Shown here piece by piece: positions 24,376 to 35,012 of a stretch of DNA of 64,000 bases (position 1 is its first letter; each line of letters starts with the position of its first letter). The stretch is from Ceratopteris richardii (lineage: Eukaryota > Streptophyta > Polypodiopsida > Polypodiales > Pteridaceae): contig CM035428.1 of the NCBI GenBank assembly GCA_020310875.1, positions 103,602,161-103,666,160 on the forward strand, in the 5' to 3' direction. The translations under genes were made by a program, and so were the position numbers. The notes beneath the pieces were generated by a model. That model saw nothing but the letters and a program-made list of their open reading frames with translations, was not told the DNA's origin and ran no database searches.

Positions 24376-24960
24376 TTGACATCGAAGTTCACTGTCAGCA
24401 GTCCTCACTTTTACTCTCTGTAGTTGATCCTGCTGGAGGCCGAGTTGTTTCTACATACTATCCATGTCGTGAGATTGAAATTGAATGGTTTTAAAATAAG
24501 CCTAATGCTCTTTTTGTGTGGCTTCCAATTCTTTCAGAAAATGTAGCTTCCAGCCAATTTCATCATTCAATGCCTGAGCCTTCTGAAATAAATCTTCCTT
24601 GGTAGTGGCTAACTCTGTTCCCCATTGAGACACTTTAGAATGGAGAGTAGTGCAGGCTTGCTCCAAGTCACCAACTTGAGCATTTGTAGCTTCCAAAACT
24701 TTACTCATCTTATCAAGAGTAGCATCCTTATCTACCACGGCTTGCCGTAACTCTAGGAGTTCAGCCTCGTGTGAAGAAACCTGCCTTTGTAGATGAGCTT
24801 CACTAGCACGAAGACTAATGAGCTCCTCTTGGTGGGGGGCAATATCTGCTTCCAATACGTCCAATTTATGTTGGAAATCTTGAGTAAGTGCCTGCTTTTT
24901 GACTTCAAGCTTTCACATTCTCTAATTCTTATAATCACCATCTCTGACACTCCCAAAGTG
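24376..24960 (-). pseudogene. Coiled-coil reading frame, unassigned
   Basis: Minus strand, roughly 190 codons. After a stop near 24920 there are 130+ open codons of heptad-like sequence (HQEELISLRASEAHLQRQV, EAELLELRQAVVDKDATLDK, LEQACTTLHSKVSQW, KAQALNDEIGWKLHFLKEL). It ends near 24430 with Gln-rich heptads. Long coiled coils of this kind accompany some plant gypsy gag-like proteins, but I see no diagnostic domain. It directly abuts truncated element H. Confidence 0.5.
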
Positions 24961-26521
24961 ATCCCCCCTCCTCTAGTTTTATAAGCACCATAGTGCTCAA
25001 CTTAGCATTTTGTAGGTAGCAAAATATGGTTCTTATCCAAAGCACGATCACACTAAAGCTTTACTAGAATGCGTATGTAGCCTCTCATATTTTTTGTGTT
25101 GTTCATTGCTCCTCAGTTAATATCTAGAAGCTTTGAACAAAGGGGAATCGAAAATCCATTTTGAGTTATGTTCAAGGCTAAGTTATGTCCCGTAACTACT
25201 AGACGTACAAGTCCAATATGTGATAAATTTATAGTAGCCATCCTTCAAAAATATATCCACCAAAGTTATAAAAAAATCATGAAGTGGAGAGAATCAAGGC
25301 ATATTGAGTGACTGGACAATCCACAAATTACAATGGAGCAAGCAAATCCTTTGAAGCAGCCGATTCATGCTCATGTGGAATTCGAGGTTTCAAACTACAA
25401 GAATAACTGACATACAAGGGGGATGATTTTTTTCATGCAAAGAACAAAGGACACAAAGAAAGGCATGGATGAGGACATAAACCTAAGGGAAAGAATCAAT
25501 ATTAATTCTTAGATTATTGTCCACTAGTGCATAGAAATCTTAGCCTCTTCCTTTTTCACCATCTTCATAGGTGGAAACTTCCGTTGTTATAACTTGATCC
25601 AATTTCTTGCTAATACTTGTTGCCTCCAAAGCCTTTTTCATATTGAATGAAACACAATGCTTCCGAATTTGATCAACAATATTTTTGTTCATTTATTCTC
25701 AAATGAATACAAATGATTTGTTTTATGTGTGGAAAATGATAATTTCAACTCATAGTTTCAGCTAATAATCATTTTGTACAACAATACTTAAATTAAGTTC
25801 AAAACCAATTACAAACTTGGTCTTGATTGTCGAAAAACAAATGTCCTAATCCACTCATTCAAAATCAATTATCATCTTGTATAAATAAGTACATATAACA
25901 CATTTATACATATCCATGAAATGCTACTAATTCCTCTCGGGAACACACCCCCCTTTTTTGCCCATTTCACAACCATTTTACAATGTCTTTTCAGCTTCTG
26001 GGTTTTTTTCATTTTTCTTTACTTCCTCAACATTCATTATGTACTAGATCATCCTTAGTGACTTCTACTTTTTTGAGAGTGGAAGAAAAGTATAAACTTA
26101 CATTTTCAGAGTTTGATAATAATCTTCGCAACTTTTTTATTTTAAGGGGGAAAGGTTTAACCCCTTATTCCAAGATAAGAGTCTAGATGCATGCATAAGA
26201 AAGAACTCAAATTTCATTCAGATATGTTTTTATGCACACACATGCGCTGATTTATACAAAACAATTCTTTTGTCCTACTTGAGCTTCAAATTTGATTTGT
26301 TCTTTCTTACCTAAACCTTATTTATAAAGACTTCAAACCAAAGTTTTTAAGTGCATTCCTACTTGAATCAAATAGTTGCACTTCAATTCGATACGATCAT
26401 AAGCAAGTGTTATAATGTTGAAAATACGAATGTAAAGGTGCAATGAAATACAAAAGAAAATCTAGAAAAACGAAAAAGAAGAAATACCATGTGATTAATT
26501 TGGATCAGCTCAATCATATGT
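24961..26521. other. 1.56 kb with no recognised gene
   Basis: AT-rich. The only coding-like run is on the minus strand at about 25692-25540 (MNKNIVDQIRKHCVSF, then KKLDQVITTEVS, 50 codons), not recognised. No repeat, hairpin or terminal structure stood out. Confidence 0.5.
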
Positions 26522-26698
26522 TCTTTGGAGCTCAACATACAATACTGAATGTATTACTACAAGAATGTACAAAGATAAGTACCCTATTAGGGCAATAGGT
26601 GTATATACAAGCTGGGGGAGAAAACATCCTAAAGAGGGAAAAAAGTGCACCTGCGGTCATAGTGTGTTCACACACATCACTACCAAAATCTATCAACA
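26522..26698 (-). repeat. 3' LTR of element G (truncated)
   Basis: Minus strand starts TGTTGATAGATTTTGG at 26698 and matches the family LTR for about 177 bp, then is lost at 26522. The polypurine tract CCCAAGGGGA lies just upstream (26701-26710), confirming that this is the 3' LTR of the minus-strand element whose 5' LTR is 29609-29839. Confidence 0.85.
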
Positions 26699-26700
26699 AA

Positions 26701-26710
26701 TCCCCTTGGG
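26701..26710 (-). promoter_or_regulatory. Polypurine tract of element G
   Basis: Minus-strand CCCAAGGGGA immediately before the 3' LTR; differs from the GAGGGGGAG tract of the A/C family. Confidence 0.75.
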
Positions 26711-27730
26711 AGTGATGCGGCGAACAAGGAGCTGGCACTCATATATAAGGAAGTGCCAAGTTATGTGCATTCAATCCATAAAAGGGAGTAAGCCCAAAGC
26801 TTTGCAGAAAGCTTCAAACTTCTCCCTAGGCAGAGCCTTCATGAAAAGGTCTGCAATGTTGTCTTGCGTGGGCACATATGCCAAGTTGATCTCTCCAACA
26901 GAGAACCTCTCCCTGACATAATGATAATGCATCTCAATGTGCTTAGTGCGAGCATGGAACATAGGGTTCCTCGCAACTTCCAATGCACTATGACTGTAAG
27001 TGAAGATGGTGGTCGCAGAAGGATGACCAACACCCAAATCATCCATAAGGCGTCTAAGCCACACACACTCAATAGTCGCTATGAAAATCGCCCTATACTT
27101 AGCCTCACAACTAGAAGTCTCCACAATAGGCTACTTGTTTCTCAACCAAGATATACATGAGCTACCAAGCATGAAGCAAAAGCCACTTGTGGACACATGA
27201 GTGTCATAGCAACCATCCCAATCACTGTTAGAAAAAGCATGCAAATCTAGCGGTAGTGATCCCCCCTTGGGATAAAACAATCCAAGCAGTCGGGTACCAC
27301 TTAAGTAGCAAAAGATGCGCTTAACCACCTACCAATGTTTGACACTTGGGCAATGCATAAACTTGCTCATCTGCAAGACAACAAACTAAATATCTGGCTG
27401 AGTAATAAATCAAGCATCCAAAAACCTGCTGATAGAAAACATCATCAAATGCATCTCTAGTATCATGAAGACTCAACAGTAAACCTATCTTCGTAGGAGA
27501 GGCAATAGGTTTACAGTCTTCAAGGCCAAAATGCTACAATAATGTGTCAATATATTTTGTTTGACACAAAGCCATTCCACCATCAACTTGCATAAATTAA
27601 ATGCCCAAATAGTGATGCAAATGCCCCAAATGAGACATCTCAAATGAGGCATGCAAATCAGCCTTAAAATTAACAATATGCGTGTCATGAGGACCAGTGA
27701 GCAGCATGTCATCAACATACATATAAGCTT
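26711..27730 (-). pseudogene. Element G: C-terminal RT and RNase H
   Basis: Minus strand, short-LTR family: VDDMLLTGPH, FKADLHASFEMSHLGHLHHYLGI, ALCQTKYI, FCYLSGTRLLGLFYPKGGS, SNSDWDGCYDTHVSTSGFC, SSCEAKYRAI, RLMDDLGVGHPSATTIF, RTKHIEMHYHYVRERF, KALPREKFEAFCKALGLLPFMD with a stop before the 3' untranslated region. Frameshifts near 27130, 27330 and 27480-27720. Closely similar to 19913-20965. Confidence 0.86.
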
Positions 27731-28290
27731 CTTTCACTTGGACTATTCTCAAAACCTCACAAGTATGTAGTTCCAAGCCCTTGGGTCATGCTTCAAACCA
27801 TACAAAGCTCTTTTGGGCTTATACACACAATCTGATCTGTTTGGATCTTTGAAGCCTTCTGATTGCTCCATGTATACTTCATCTGCAATGTATCCATTTA
27901 CAAAAGCATTTTTAACATCCAATTGTGATAGCTTCCATCCTTTGCAAGCTGCAATAGCTAATAGTGTTCTAATGGTAGACATTTTAGCCATTGGACTAAA
28001 AGTTTCATCATAGTCCACACCTTGTGTCTGAGCATATCCTTTAACCACTAGTCTATCTTTATATCTAGACACCTTTCCATCTACAAATCTTTCTATCTTA
28101 TACACCCATCTACATCCAATTACCTTTTGATTTCTTGGTCTAGGTACCAAGTCCCATGTATCATTCTCAAGTAGAGCATCATGCTCTTCCTTCATTGTTT
28201 TTTCCCAATTCTCTTTATCTTAGCTTCTACATGTGTTGATGGATCTTCATCTATCTTCAATATGTATGCATAATCCTTAGTATTCTGCAC
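27731..28290 (-). pseudogene. RT segment from a different copia family inside element G
   Basis: Minus strand: a short linker (YAYILKIDEDPSTHVEA), KENWEKTMKEEHDALLEN (one frameshift), [77 protein letters not shown]. It uses the FSPMAKM form, whereas the short-LTR family has FAPTCRM here (elements D and E). It is fused upstream to the gag knuckle of G and downstream to the YVDD block of G. The original protease and integrase are absent. Confidence 0.83.
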
Positions 28291-29250
28291 AAGATTAGTA
28301 GACTTTGTTTTCGGTGTAGAGACCTCTGCAACAACCATTCCAACCTCTTTTTTCTTTTCCTCTTTTGCAACTAGTTTTGGACATCTCTTTATGACATGAT
28401 CATTTCCTTTACAATATTTGCAAAACAATTTTTGCTTTTCTGATTTCTTCTCATCTTTGTCTTCCTTCTTCGAATGTGCAGCATTAGAAGATTTCTACTT
28501 ACTAGAAAATGAGCTCCATTTACCTTTCCCTTCTGAATAGCTAGGAAAGCTTGACCTGTAACATGCATAATAGACATATTCTGCCTAGAATAATCTTCTT
28601 GCAACAGAACAGAAACTAACTCTTCAAATGTTAAGGCATTTGGATTGCCTTTCATCATTAAATGAAGTAGAAGCAAAACTCTGATATGAGTCGGGAAGAC
28701 CATTCAGAACAGTTTGCACAAGTGAACTATCAGGAATGACTTCATCAGCAGAAAACAATTGTTCCTTCAAATCCTTGATCTTTATCAGATAACTAACCAT
28801 AGAATCACCTTCATTCATGTGCTCACTCTCCAACAGTTTTCAGAGGTAAGCAACATGAGACTCATTCCTAGCTTGTTATAATGTGGTAAGTGTATCCCAA
28901 GCATCCTTAGCTATTCTCCAAGAGCGAATGTGAGGAATAATGGCACTTTTGATAGACAAGGCTATCAATGCATGTGCCTGAGTATCTCTGTTATTTGCTA
29001 TGTAGTAGGTGCAACAGGAACCACAACATGAACAAGAATCTACAGAATATCACCATCTTCGATGCCATCAACATCAGCTTCAGTACCTGTATTTGCAAGT
29101 GTAATAGGACGTTTTTCAACACCCGACACAATATTTCACTTTCCTTTTGCGACCAATACATGATGCATCATATAAGCCCAGAATGGATAATTGGTACCAT
29201 CCAACTTATCCTCAACAACCAACATACGGAATACATTAGTGCTTTTAGCC
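28291..29250 (-). pseudogene. Element G: gag
   Basis: Minus strand. RMLVVEDKLDGTNYPFWAYMMHHV start (about 29240-29160), GVEKRPITLANTGTEADVDGIEDGDI, a frameshifted middle, MNEGDSMVSYLIKIKDLKEQLFSADEVIPDSSLVQTVL, then an intact knuckle CKYCKGNDHVIKRC at about 28380-28425. A frameshift near 28640 breaks it. The frame is then fused to the foreign RT segment. Confidence 0.83.
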
Positions 29251-29608
29251 ATGGCCATGACTAAAATACCTTGATGCAAAAAAAATGACTATATCTGAAA
29301 AAGTTGAACATAAATACCCAAACAAGTTCTGCTAGACCTGTAGTAGACTTCAATATGCTTATACTGGCGAACCAAAACCTGTATATATTTTTGGCACCAA
29401 AAAGACGAAATAGCCTGTATAAGCACTACGATAGTGTGTTCAGAGGCCAAAATAAGCTTAGATCACGATTTTGGCACTACATGCCAAAGATGTTTTGATC
29501 TCCAAATCACCGTGAGTATGCATACCAAATTTCGTCCGATTCTGAGACTGTGACCGGAGGAGTGTCGGCAATGCCCTAGATGAAGCGACGACATACTCTC
29601 ATACCAAT
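29251..29608 (-). other. Element G: leader and primer binding site
   Basis: Non-coding leader matching the leaders of E and F. The primer site is at 29595-29606 on the minus strand and reads TGGTATGAGAGT, with two changes from the initiator-Met match. Confidence 0.78.
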
Positions 29609-29839
29609 TGTTGGAGTTAGATGTCTGCGGAAGCACACGAACAACACTAGGAAGAAGGAGAAGCTTGGAGCATGACACACAATATGGAATGTATTATTAC
29701 TAGAATGTACAAAGATAAGTACCCTATTAGGGCAAGAGGCGTATATACAAGCCACGGGAAAGAAATCTCCTAAAGAGGGAAAAAAGTGCTCTAGCGGTCC
29801 TACTGTGTTTACACACATCACTACCTAAATATATCAACA
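29609..29839 (-). repeat. 5' LTR of element G
   Basis: 231 bp; minus strand starts TGTTGATATATTTAGG and ends CTCCAACA. Pairs with the truncated 3' LTR at 26522-26698. Confidence 0.9.
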
Positions 29840-30529
29840 TCGTCAACATCTCTAGGGATCCTTTTCTAGGGAAATTTGATTAATCATATCTACTATTTTA
29901 GTTTAGCTTAAATTAATGTGAATGTATAATGAAAGCAAGCATAACACCCATGGGAACCCCCAAATCCCACAAAGTGGGGGTATGAGCCACTAGGATACTA
30001 GACCCAAAGGCCCACTAAAGTAGACATTGCAAAAAGAAAATCTTAAGAGACAAGATAACTTGTTTCAAAAGGTTAAGCATTTTTCAAACTTCATATGGTT
30101 ATTAAATTACGAAAAAAAGAGATTCTTCAAATCTCAACTTTTAGCATAACTAAAAAAATAACTCGATTCAAACAATTTGGTAAGTTGTTCATGTTTTAGC
30201 AAATGGAAAGCTATTGATGGATTTTGGGAGTGTAGTGCAATTGATTGGGGATCTCTTGAGAAGATTGAATACTTGGAAACGTAACAAATTAGGATTCAAA
30301 ACTTATCTTCTCTAGATCGTTGCCATTTATCACAACTTTTGAAGAATGGTTCATTCTCATTTGTGTGTAAAGGAGATCGAAGAGAATTGGAAAGTTGTTA
30401 ATGGAAAAACTTCATAGTAAATGAAAGCACATTTTTATTCAAATTTAGAAAGACTTCACTTTGAACTAGTATCCATTGACTTTTGTGTTGAAGTAGCAAA
30501 GCATATATTTCCATGTTCATGAAAAGAAA
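29840..30529. other. 690 bp without recognised genes
   Basis: AT-rich intergenic DNA. One small palindrome (ACCCCC-N-GTGGGGGT type, about 29956-29980). No coding sequence or element end recognised. Confidence 0.5.
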
Positions 30530-30627
30530 GCATTAGGGAAAAAAATGAACCCTACATGGGCCTTTTAGATTAAGGAGTGATTAGTGATGGACCAATGAGA
30601 AGAGGGTAGTGGCCACAATCTATGCCC

Positions 30628-30636
30628 TATAAAATA
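30628..30636 (+). promoter_or_regulatory. TATA box, gene A copy 1
   Basis: TATAAAATA inside a block conserved with copy 2 (30530-30690 against 40738-40890). In copy 2 the box is TATAAAT at 40835-40841. Conservation of box and surroundings in both copies supports a promoter. Confidence 0.6.
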
Positions 30637-31060
30637 CTAGGCTTAAGGGGAGAGAGGGGAGAGAGGGGACATATTTCTCCTTTATTTAATGAGCTACCTC
30701 TAGAGAGAGAAGGAATCTCATAAGTTGGTTGGGCTCAAAAATTCAAAATTTCTAAAAAGTTAAAAAACTCATCATAACACTTGAGAATGGACCCCCCATT
30801 ACTTTTTAGGGTCAAAAGTACTCTTTTTGACCCCAAATTCAAAATCCATGCATGTTTTGAGTTGAAAAAAATGACTTTTTAAAAAAATACTCAGAAAAAA
30901 GTTATTGCCCTCCTAAACCTCACATTTTCATACCCAGGTCCCAAAAAGTCATTGTTTTCCACTACTTTCTCTCTGTAGCACACCATTGAAGCTCTTGTTT
31001 CTACATTCCAACCTACCTGCATCTCGAACTACTAGTGTAGCTTGAAGACCTTCAGCTTCA

Positions 31061-32412
31061 ATGGTAAGATCTAAAGCTTCTAGGCGACCAAAAGATGAAG
31101 TCCTCACATTAAGATGTCACAATATCAAAGCTATAGATGGACAATGGCTATCACATCAGTACTCCGAAGGTGCATGGGTGTACATGCAATCCTCTAGAGT
31201 TGGGCCTCATCGAGTTAGATATCATGGAAACTTGGATCTTCATTGGATGGGAAAGTTACTTGGCTTCAAGAAGCACAAAGACAATGGGATGGTTGCTATT
31301 GTACAACATGTTTTTACAATGGCAACTATGAAACTCCAAAACTCTATTAGAATGAGATATCTTATGAATTGTAAGTATTAATGTAGAGTATTGTATGTTT
31401 TATAGTGTTGAATATAGTTTTGAACTATTTAGATATGCTTTTGTTTGTTTCATATATATATTTCCTTCTACTTTGGTGGAAGAGCAACCACTTCATAGTC
31501 TTACATGTACTTTCCAAGCATTGCATGCAGATGTTCGGTGAACTAGTCTTTCCAAAAATATCTCCTGCTCAACTTTACCATAATAGAGTTTTCTTTTACA
31601 CACATAGATATGTTGTACCCTCTACAATGAATGATTTTGTAAGGTTAGGGAGAATTGAAGTACAATCTCTTCTTAGCTTGGAGTGGCTAAAACGCGATAT
31701 ATGATTTGTATCATCTTTGAAGCAGAAGATGGTAATGGATATACATAACTCTTTGAAACTCACAAAAGTGTCTAGATCTATAGGTTTACACTGGTCTTTT
31801 CCCATAAAATTTTTTGCATATTTATTCCAAGGATTCTCATTCCAAGAGACTTCCACCATGTTCATTTTTAAAGATATCACATATGAGCAAGTCAAAAGTC
31901 TTCTTGGTGAAAATTGGGGTTTGATAGAAGGAATTGCACAAGGTGATAAATATCTTTGTAAAATAGGTGGAACAGGGATAGGGTTTCGATATTTGAACAA
32001 CATACTTTGTTATACATTATATTCTACTATGATCATTGGATGTGCAAACTTGGCAAATGGATACCATTTCAAAGTTCAGAGGGATCTTTACATCCATTTG
32101 AAATAAAGCTTAAATTACCCAACAATGAAACAAAAACTATTTTAGTGAATCATCATTGGACTTTGGCTAATCTAAGGGAACACTTGGTGATTATGGGGTT
32201 TGAGGGACTAACTCAATCCAAATTCAAAAAACTAAGACATAAGGTGAGAAATGTTTTGTGCTTTTATTAAAGTAATCTTTTCATTATTGCTTATTTTAGT
32301 TTTATAACTTCAATTTCTTGCAAATTGATTATAGGTGGGAAGAAGATTGGAATACAAAATGAAAGTCCTTGTAGATTGGAGCAAAGATGGAACTAAACTC
32401 TCATTGTCGTAG
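31061..32412 (+). pseudogene. Gene A, copy 1: unrecognised multi-exon gene
   Basis: Not recognised. Exon 1 opens MVRSKASRRPKDEV and contains HNIKAIDGQWLS, GAWVYMQSSRVGPHRVR and KLLGFKK; it ends at a good donor (AATT-GTAAGT, about 31370). The next exon has NRVFFYTHRYVVPS, RLGRIEVQSLLSLEW, SRSIGLHW, YEQVKSLLGENWGLI and KIGGTGIGFRYL. A clean intron at 32244-32334 (GT..AG, 91 bp) splits the last domain (EIKLKLPNNE, HHWTLANLREHL, GRRLEYKMKVL), whose strand-strand-helix pattern suggests a ubiquitin-like fold (inference). A stop replaces Trp after WLKRDI, the exon-2 acceptor looks lost, and one frameshift lies near 32010. Copy 2 at 41178 is damaged at other positions. Confidence 0.6.
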
Positions 32413-32780
32413 TTCTTTTGCAACTTGATAATGTAACTTTTTGGGTCCTACTCATTATATCTCATGGTTTTTGCACTTTCAAGGAACTTGTAAAAAGTAG
32501 GACAAACAATACATGTTAGATATTGTATATACCTTCTTATTTGCAATGGTAATTTCAAAACATTTGGAATGTCAAAAGTCTATGTTCACTACTTTGAAAT
32601 ATGGTTGGTCATGTTGTTTTTTGTTGTGTTATGTTTAAGCATTTGCTTTGATGCAAAAAAATTCATATCATTTGGTGTTCTCTACATTATTTTGTCATTA
32701 GAAACTCATTTCTTTAACTTTCATTATTTTATTATGTACTTTTAAAAGTGGCCCCAATCACTTTAAAAACTTGAAACTGC

Positions 32781-32789
32781 TATAAAAAA
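32781..32789 (+). promoter_or_regulatory. TATA box, gene B copy 1
   Basis: TATAAAAAA 94 bases before the ATG at 32875. The copy 2 equivalent is TATAAAA at 42874-42880, 96 bases before its ATG, in the conserved context CACTTTAAAA...TTGAAACT. Confidence 0.65.
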
Positions 32790-32874
32790 GCGTTCAATGT
32801 GCTCATTTCTCACATTTGCACTCACAAAGGACTAGAAAGAGCAGACAAGCCAATAGAATTCTCGCACACACACA

Positions 32875-33285
32875 ATGGCTGCTAGCACTTCCACTCTCGT
32901 CAAATCTCGTCGAGATCTGTTCATGGAGTTCTTTGATAATACAGACTACAAAGGTCGTACAAATTTGTATGACGTAGTCTGTAGAGTCCCTAATCTTGAA
33001 CGGATGCTAACCATGAACTCCGATGTGCTTGAGGAGATTATGTATTTCTTGGAATTCTATGTATGATGATATGCTATAGATATTCCAGCATATGAGTGTA
33101 AATGGGTCCCCTGTGACCTACCTTTTTACATTCATAAAGGAGATGAGGCCTTTGAAAGTGCCTAAAGCATTTCATGGGTGTTGCTGAGGATGCAGGGCAC
33201 CTGTTAGATGACATAGTGCCATTAATTAAGCAATTAAATAAGAAGAGGAAGATTGGAAGAAAATATATATCCTATGTTGCAACAA
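32875..33285 (+). pseudogene. Gene B, copy 1, truncated
   Basis: Opens MAASTSTLVKSRRDLFMEFF, then NLYDVVCRVPNLER, MNSDVLEEIMYFLEFYV and a stop at 33064 where copy 2 continues (YILHFSIEIA). Downstream DIPAYECKWVPCDLPFYIHKGDEA, a frameshift, VAEDAGHLLDD and KKRKIGRKYISYVATT. Homology to copy 2 ends at GCAACAACA (about 33285), where copia gag sequence takes over. Function unknown. Confidence 0.6.
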
Positions 33286-33905
33286 CAAAAATGGAGCTCT
33301 TCTACTAGTAAGCAGAAATCTGCAAATGCTGCACATTCGAAGAACCAAGACAAAGATGAGAAAAAAATCAGAAAAGTAGAAATTGTTCTGTAAGTACTGT
33401 AAAGGGAATGATCATATCATAAAGAACTATCCAAAACTAGCTGCAAAAGAGGCAAAGAAGAAAGAGGCTGGAATGTTTGTTGCAGAAGCCTCTACACCAA
33501 AAACGGAGTCTGCTAATCTTGTCCAGGAAGAAGAATGGACATTTACTAATGTTTGCAGTTTTGACCCATCTTCTCATGAGCAGTGCATGTCTAGAGTAGA
33601 CTCAGATGTTTGGTACTTTGACAGTGGGGCGACCAAATATATTACCTCGCAGCGTAGTTTCTTCTCTTCACTCGAGCCTGCCCCTACAGGGAATACTGTT
33701 ACATGTGCCAAAAACTCCTCTTATCCTGTTATGGGAGTTGGTAAGATCATTTTGACTACTGCTGATGGTAGTTCTTTCACTTTGTCAGATGCTTTATTTG
33801 TGCCAGGGATCAAGAAGAACCTGTTATCAATTTCTACATTAGCCAAGATTGGCTTGGTTGTGAAATTTGTTGATGACAGGTGTATAGTTCATGATCTGTC
33901 AAATG
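33286..33905 (+). pseudogene. Copia gag-protease fragment (short-LTR family)
   Basis: Internal piece with no LTR: SSTSKQKSANAAHSKNQDKDEK, knuckle CKYCKGNDHIIKNYPK (last Cys is Tyr), then a well kept protease VWYFDSGATKYITS, NTVTCAKNSSYPVMGVGKI, FTLSDALFVPGIKKNLLS, VDDRCIVHDLSN. Open for 180 codons from 33383. It joins gene B copy 1 on the left and the CACTA region on the right, so it is a rearrangement product rather than a clean insertion. Confidence 0.88.
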
Positions 33906-33937
33906 CATATAATCCAATGTCATAATCAACTAAAATC

Positions 33938-33939
33938 CT

Positions 33940-33971
<32 letters not shown>

Positions 33972-34650
33972 GCAATATCATGATCATCCTGATCTTCCTC
34001 ATCCTCATTGTCATGATCACCTTGTGACGATCGAGATCGTCCCTCTTGTGTCTGTCTCTCCACCTCATCCATATTTGTCTCTCCATAATACTCCTGTTTT
34101 ACATATAACAAACATAAATAAATAAAACAATTAAACCATTCATAAAAATAAAATAATTATATAAAATTTAAAAATACTCACAGAGGCATCAGGATGATCT
34201 TGCATATACTCGCCCAAACGCCGATTTCCAAAATGTGCAGCATACTCAATCTCATGTTTCGTAGGATATCAGCCATAATCCTTGCGCTACATTGAAACAA
34301 ATGAAAAAGATTAGTTACTTGCATTTTAACTAAAATAAAAAATATACTCACAATAACACATATACTTACGAATGTAGCTACAAAACCACTATGGCCCATT
34401 TGGCCTAGGTGCGATGTGTGGCCCGACTCCACTCTCTTCTTTGCAGCAGCCTGTTTATTCAAGAAAAAAAATACATAAATTAAATATAAAAAATTACTAA
34501 AATATATAAAAATTATAAATATAAACTATTAATTTGTGTACCTTCTACTGAGGAAATGACTCTTGAAGACGTAGCTGTCGATGAAAAAACTGCCACATCT
34601 CAAGTGTTATGTTAGCTCGCCTCTTATTTTTTTCCACCATACAATATCTC
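33938..34650 (-). pseudogene. CACTA-associated transposase (Transposase_24-like), exons 4-7
   Basis: Minus strand, four exons with GT..AG borders: 34650-34542 (RYCMVEKNKRRANITLEMWQ, in-frame TAG near the end), 34450-34370 (AAAKKRVESGHTSHLGQMG), 34286-34182 (RKDYG, stop, YPTKHEIEYAAHFGNRRL) and 34093-33938 (EYYGETNMDEVERQTQEG, ending in ten Asp). All junctions keep phase 0. The layout (RRAN-T-E-W, Ser/His-rich block, YPT-E) resembles the plant Ptta/En/Spm transposase family; this is by recollection. The first exons appear to be those at 51709-51025: phases match exactly. Confidence 0.6.
33941..33970. repeat. (ATC)n trinucleotide repeat
   Basis: About ten ATC units; encodes the C-terminal poly-Asp run of the minus-strand transposase. 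Confidence 0.95.
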
Positions 34651-34679
34651 CTGTTAATTTAATCTCAAACAGAAAAAAA

Positions 34680-35010
34680 AAATCAGAATACATACACATA
34701 TATACACACACATACACTTTGTGTATGTGTGTATATATGTATATGTGAATTTTTTGTATATGTAGATAATCAGATTATTAATATCAAATACCATTATCCA
34801 CATATATATGTACACACACATGCATGCATATACACTCATTCATACAAAATACATGCATTTATCCCACAATAATGTGTAGTTGTGTATATGTGAATATGTG
34901 TGTATGTGTAAATGTGTATATGTGAATATGTGTGTATGTGTAAATATGTATATGTGAATTTTTTGTGTATGTAGATAATCAGATTATTAATATCAAATAC
35001 CATTATTTGT
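34680..35010. repeat. TATG/CATA microsatellite with duplicated block
   Basis: Two related stretches of TGTATGTG-type repeats (34690-34755 and 34870-34960), each followed by a copy of the block TTTTTTGTATATGTAGATAATCAG...ATCAAATACCATTAT (34749-34797 and 34959-35006). Lies between the divergent transposase exons and the SET reading frame. Confidence 0.85.
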
Positions 35011-35012
35011 AG

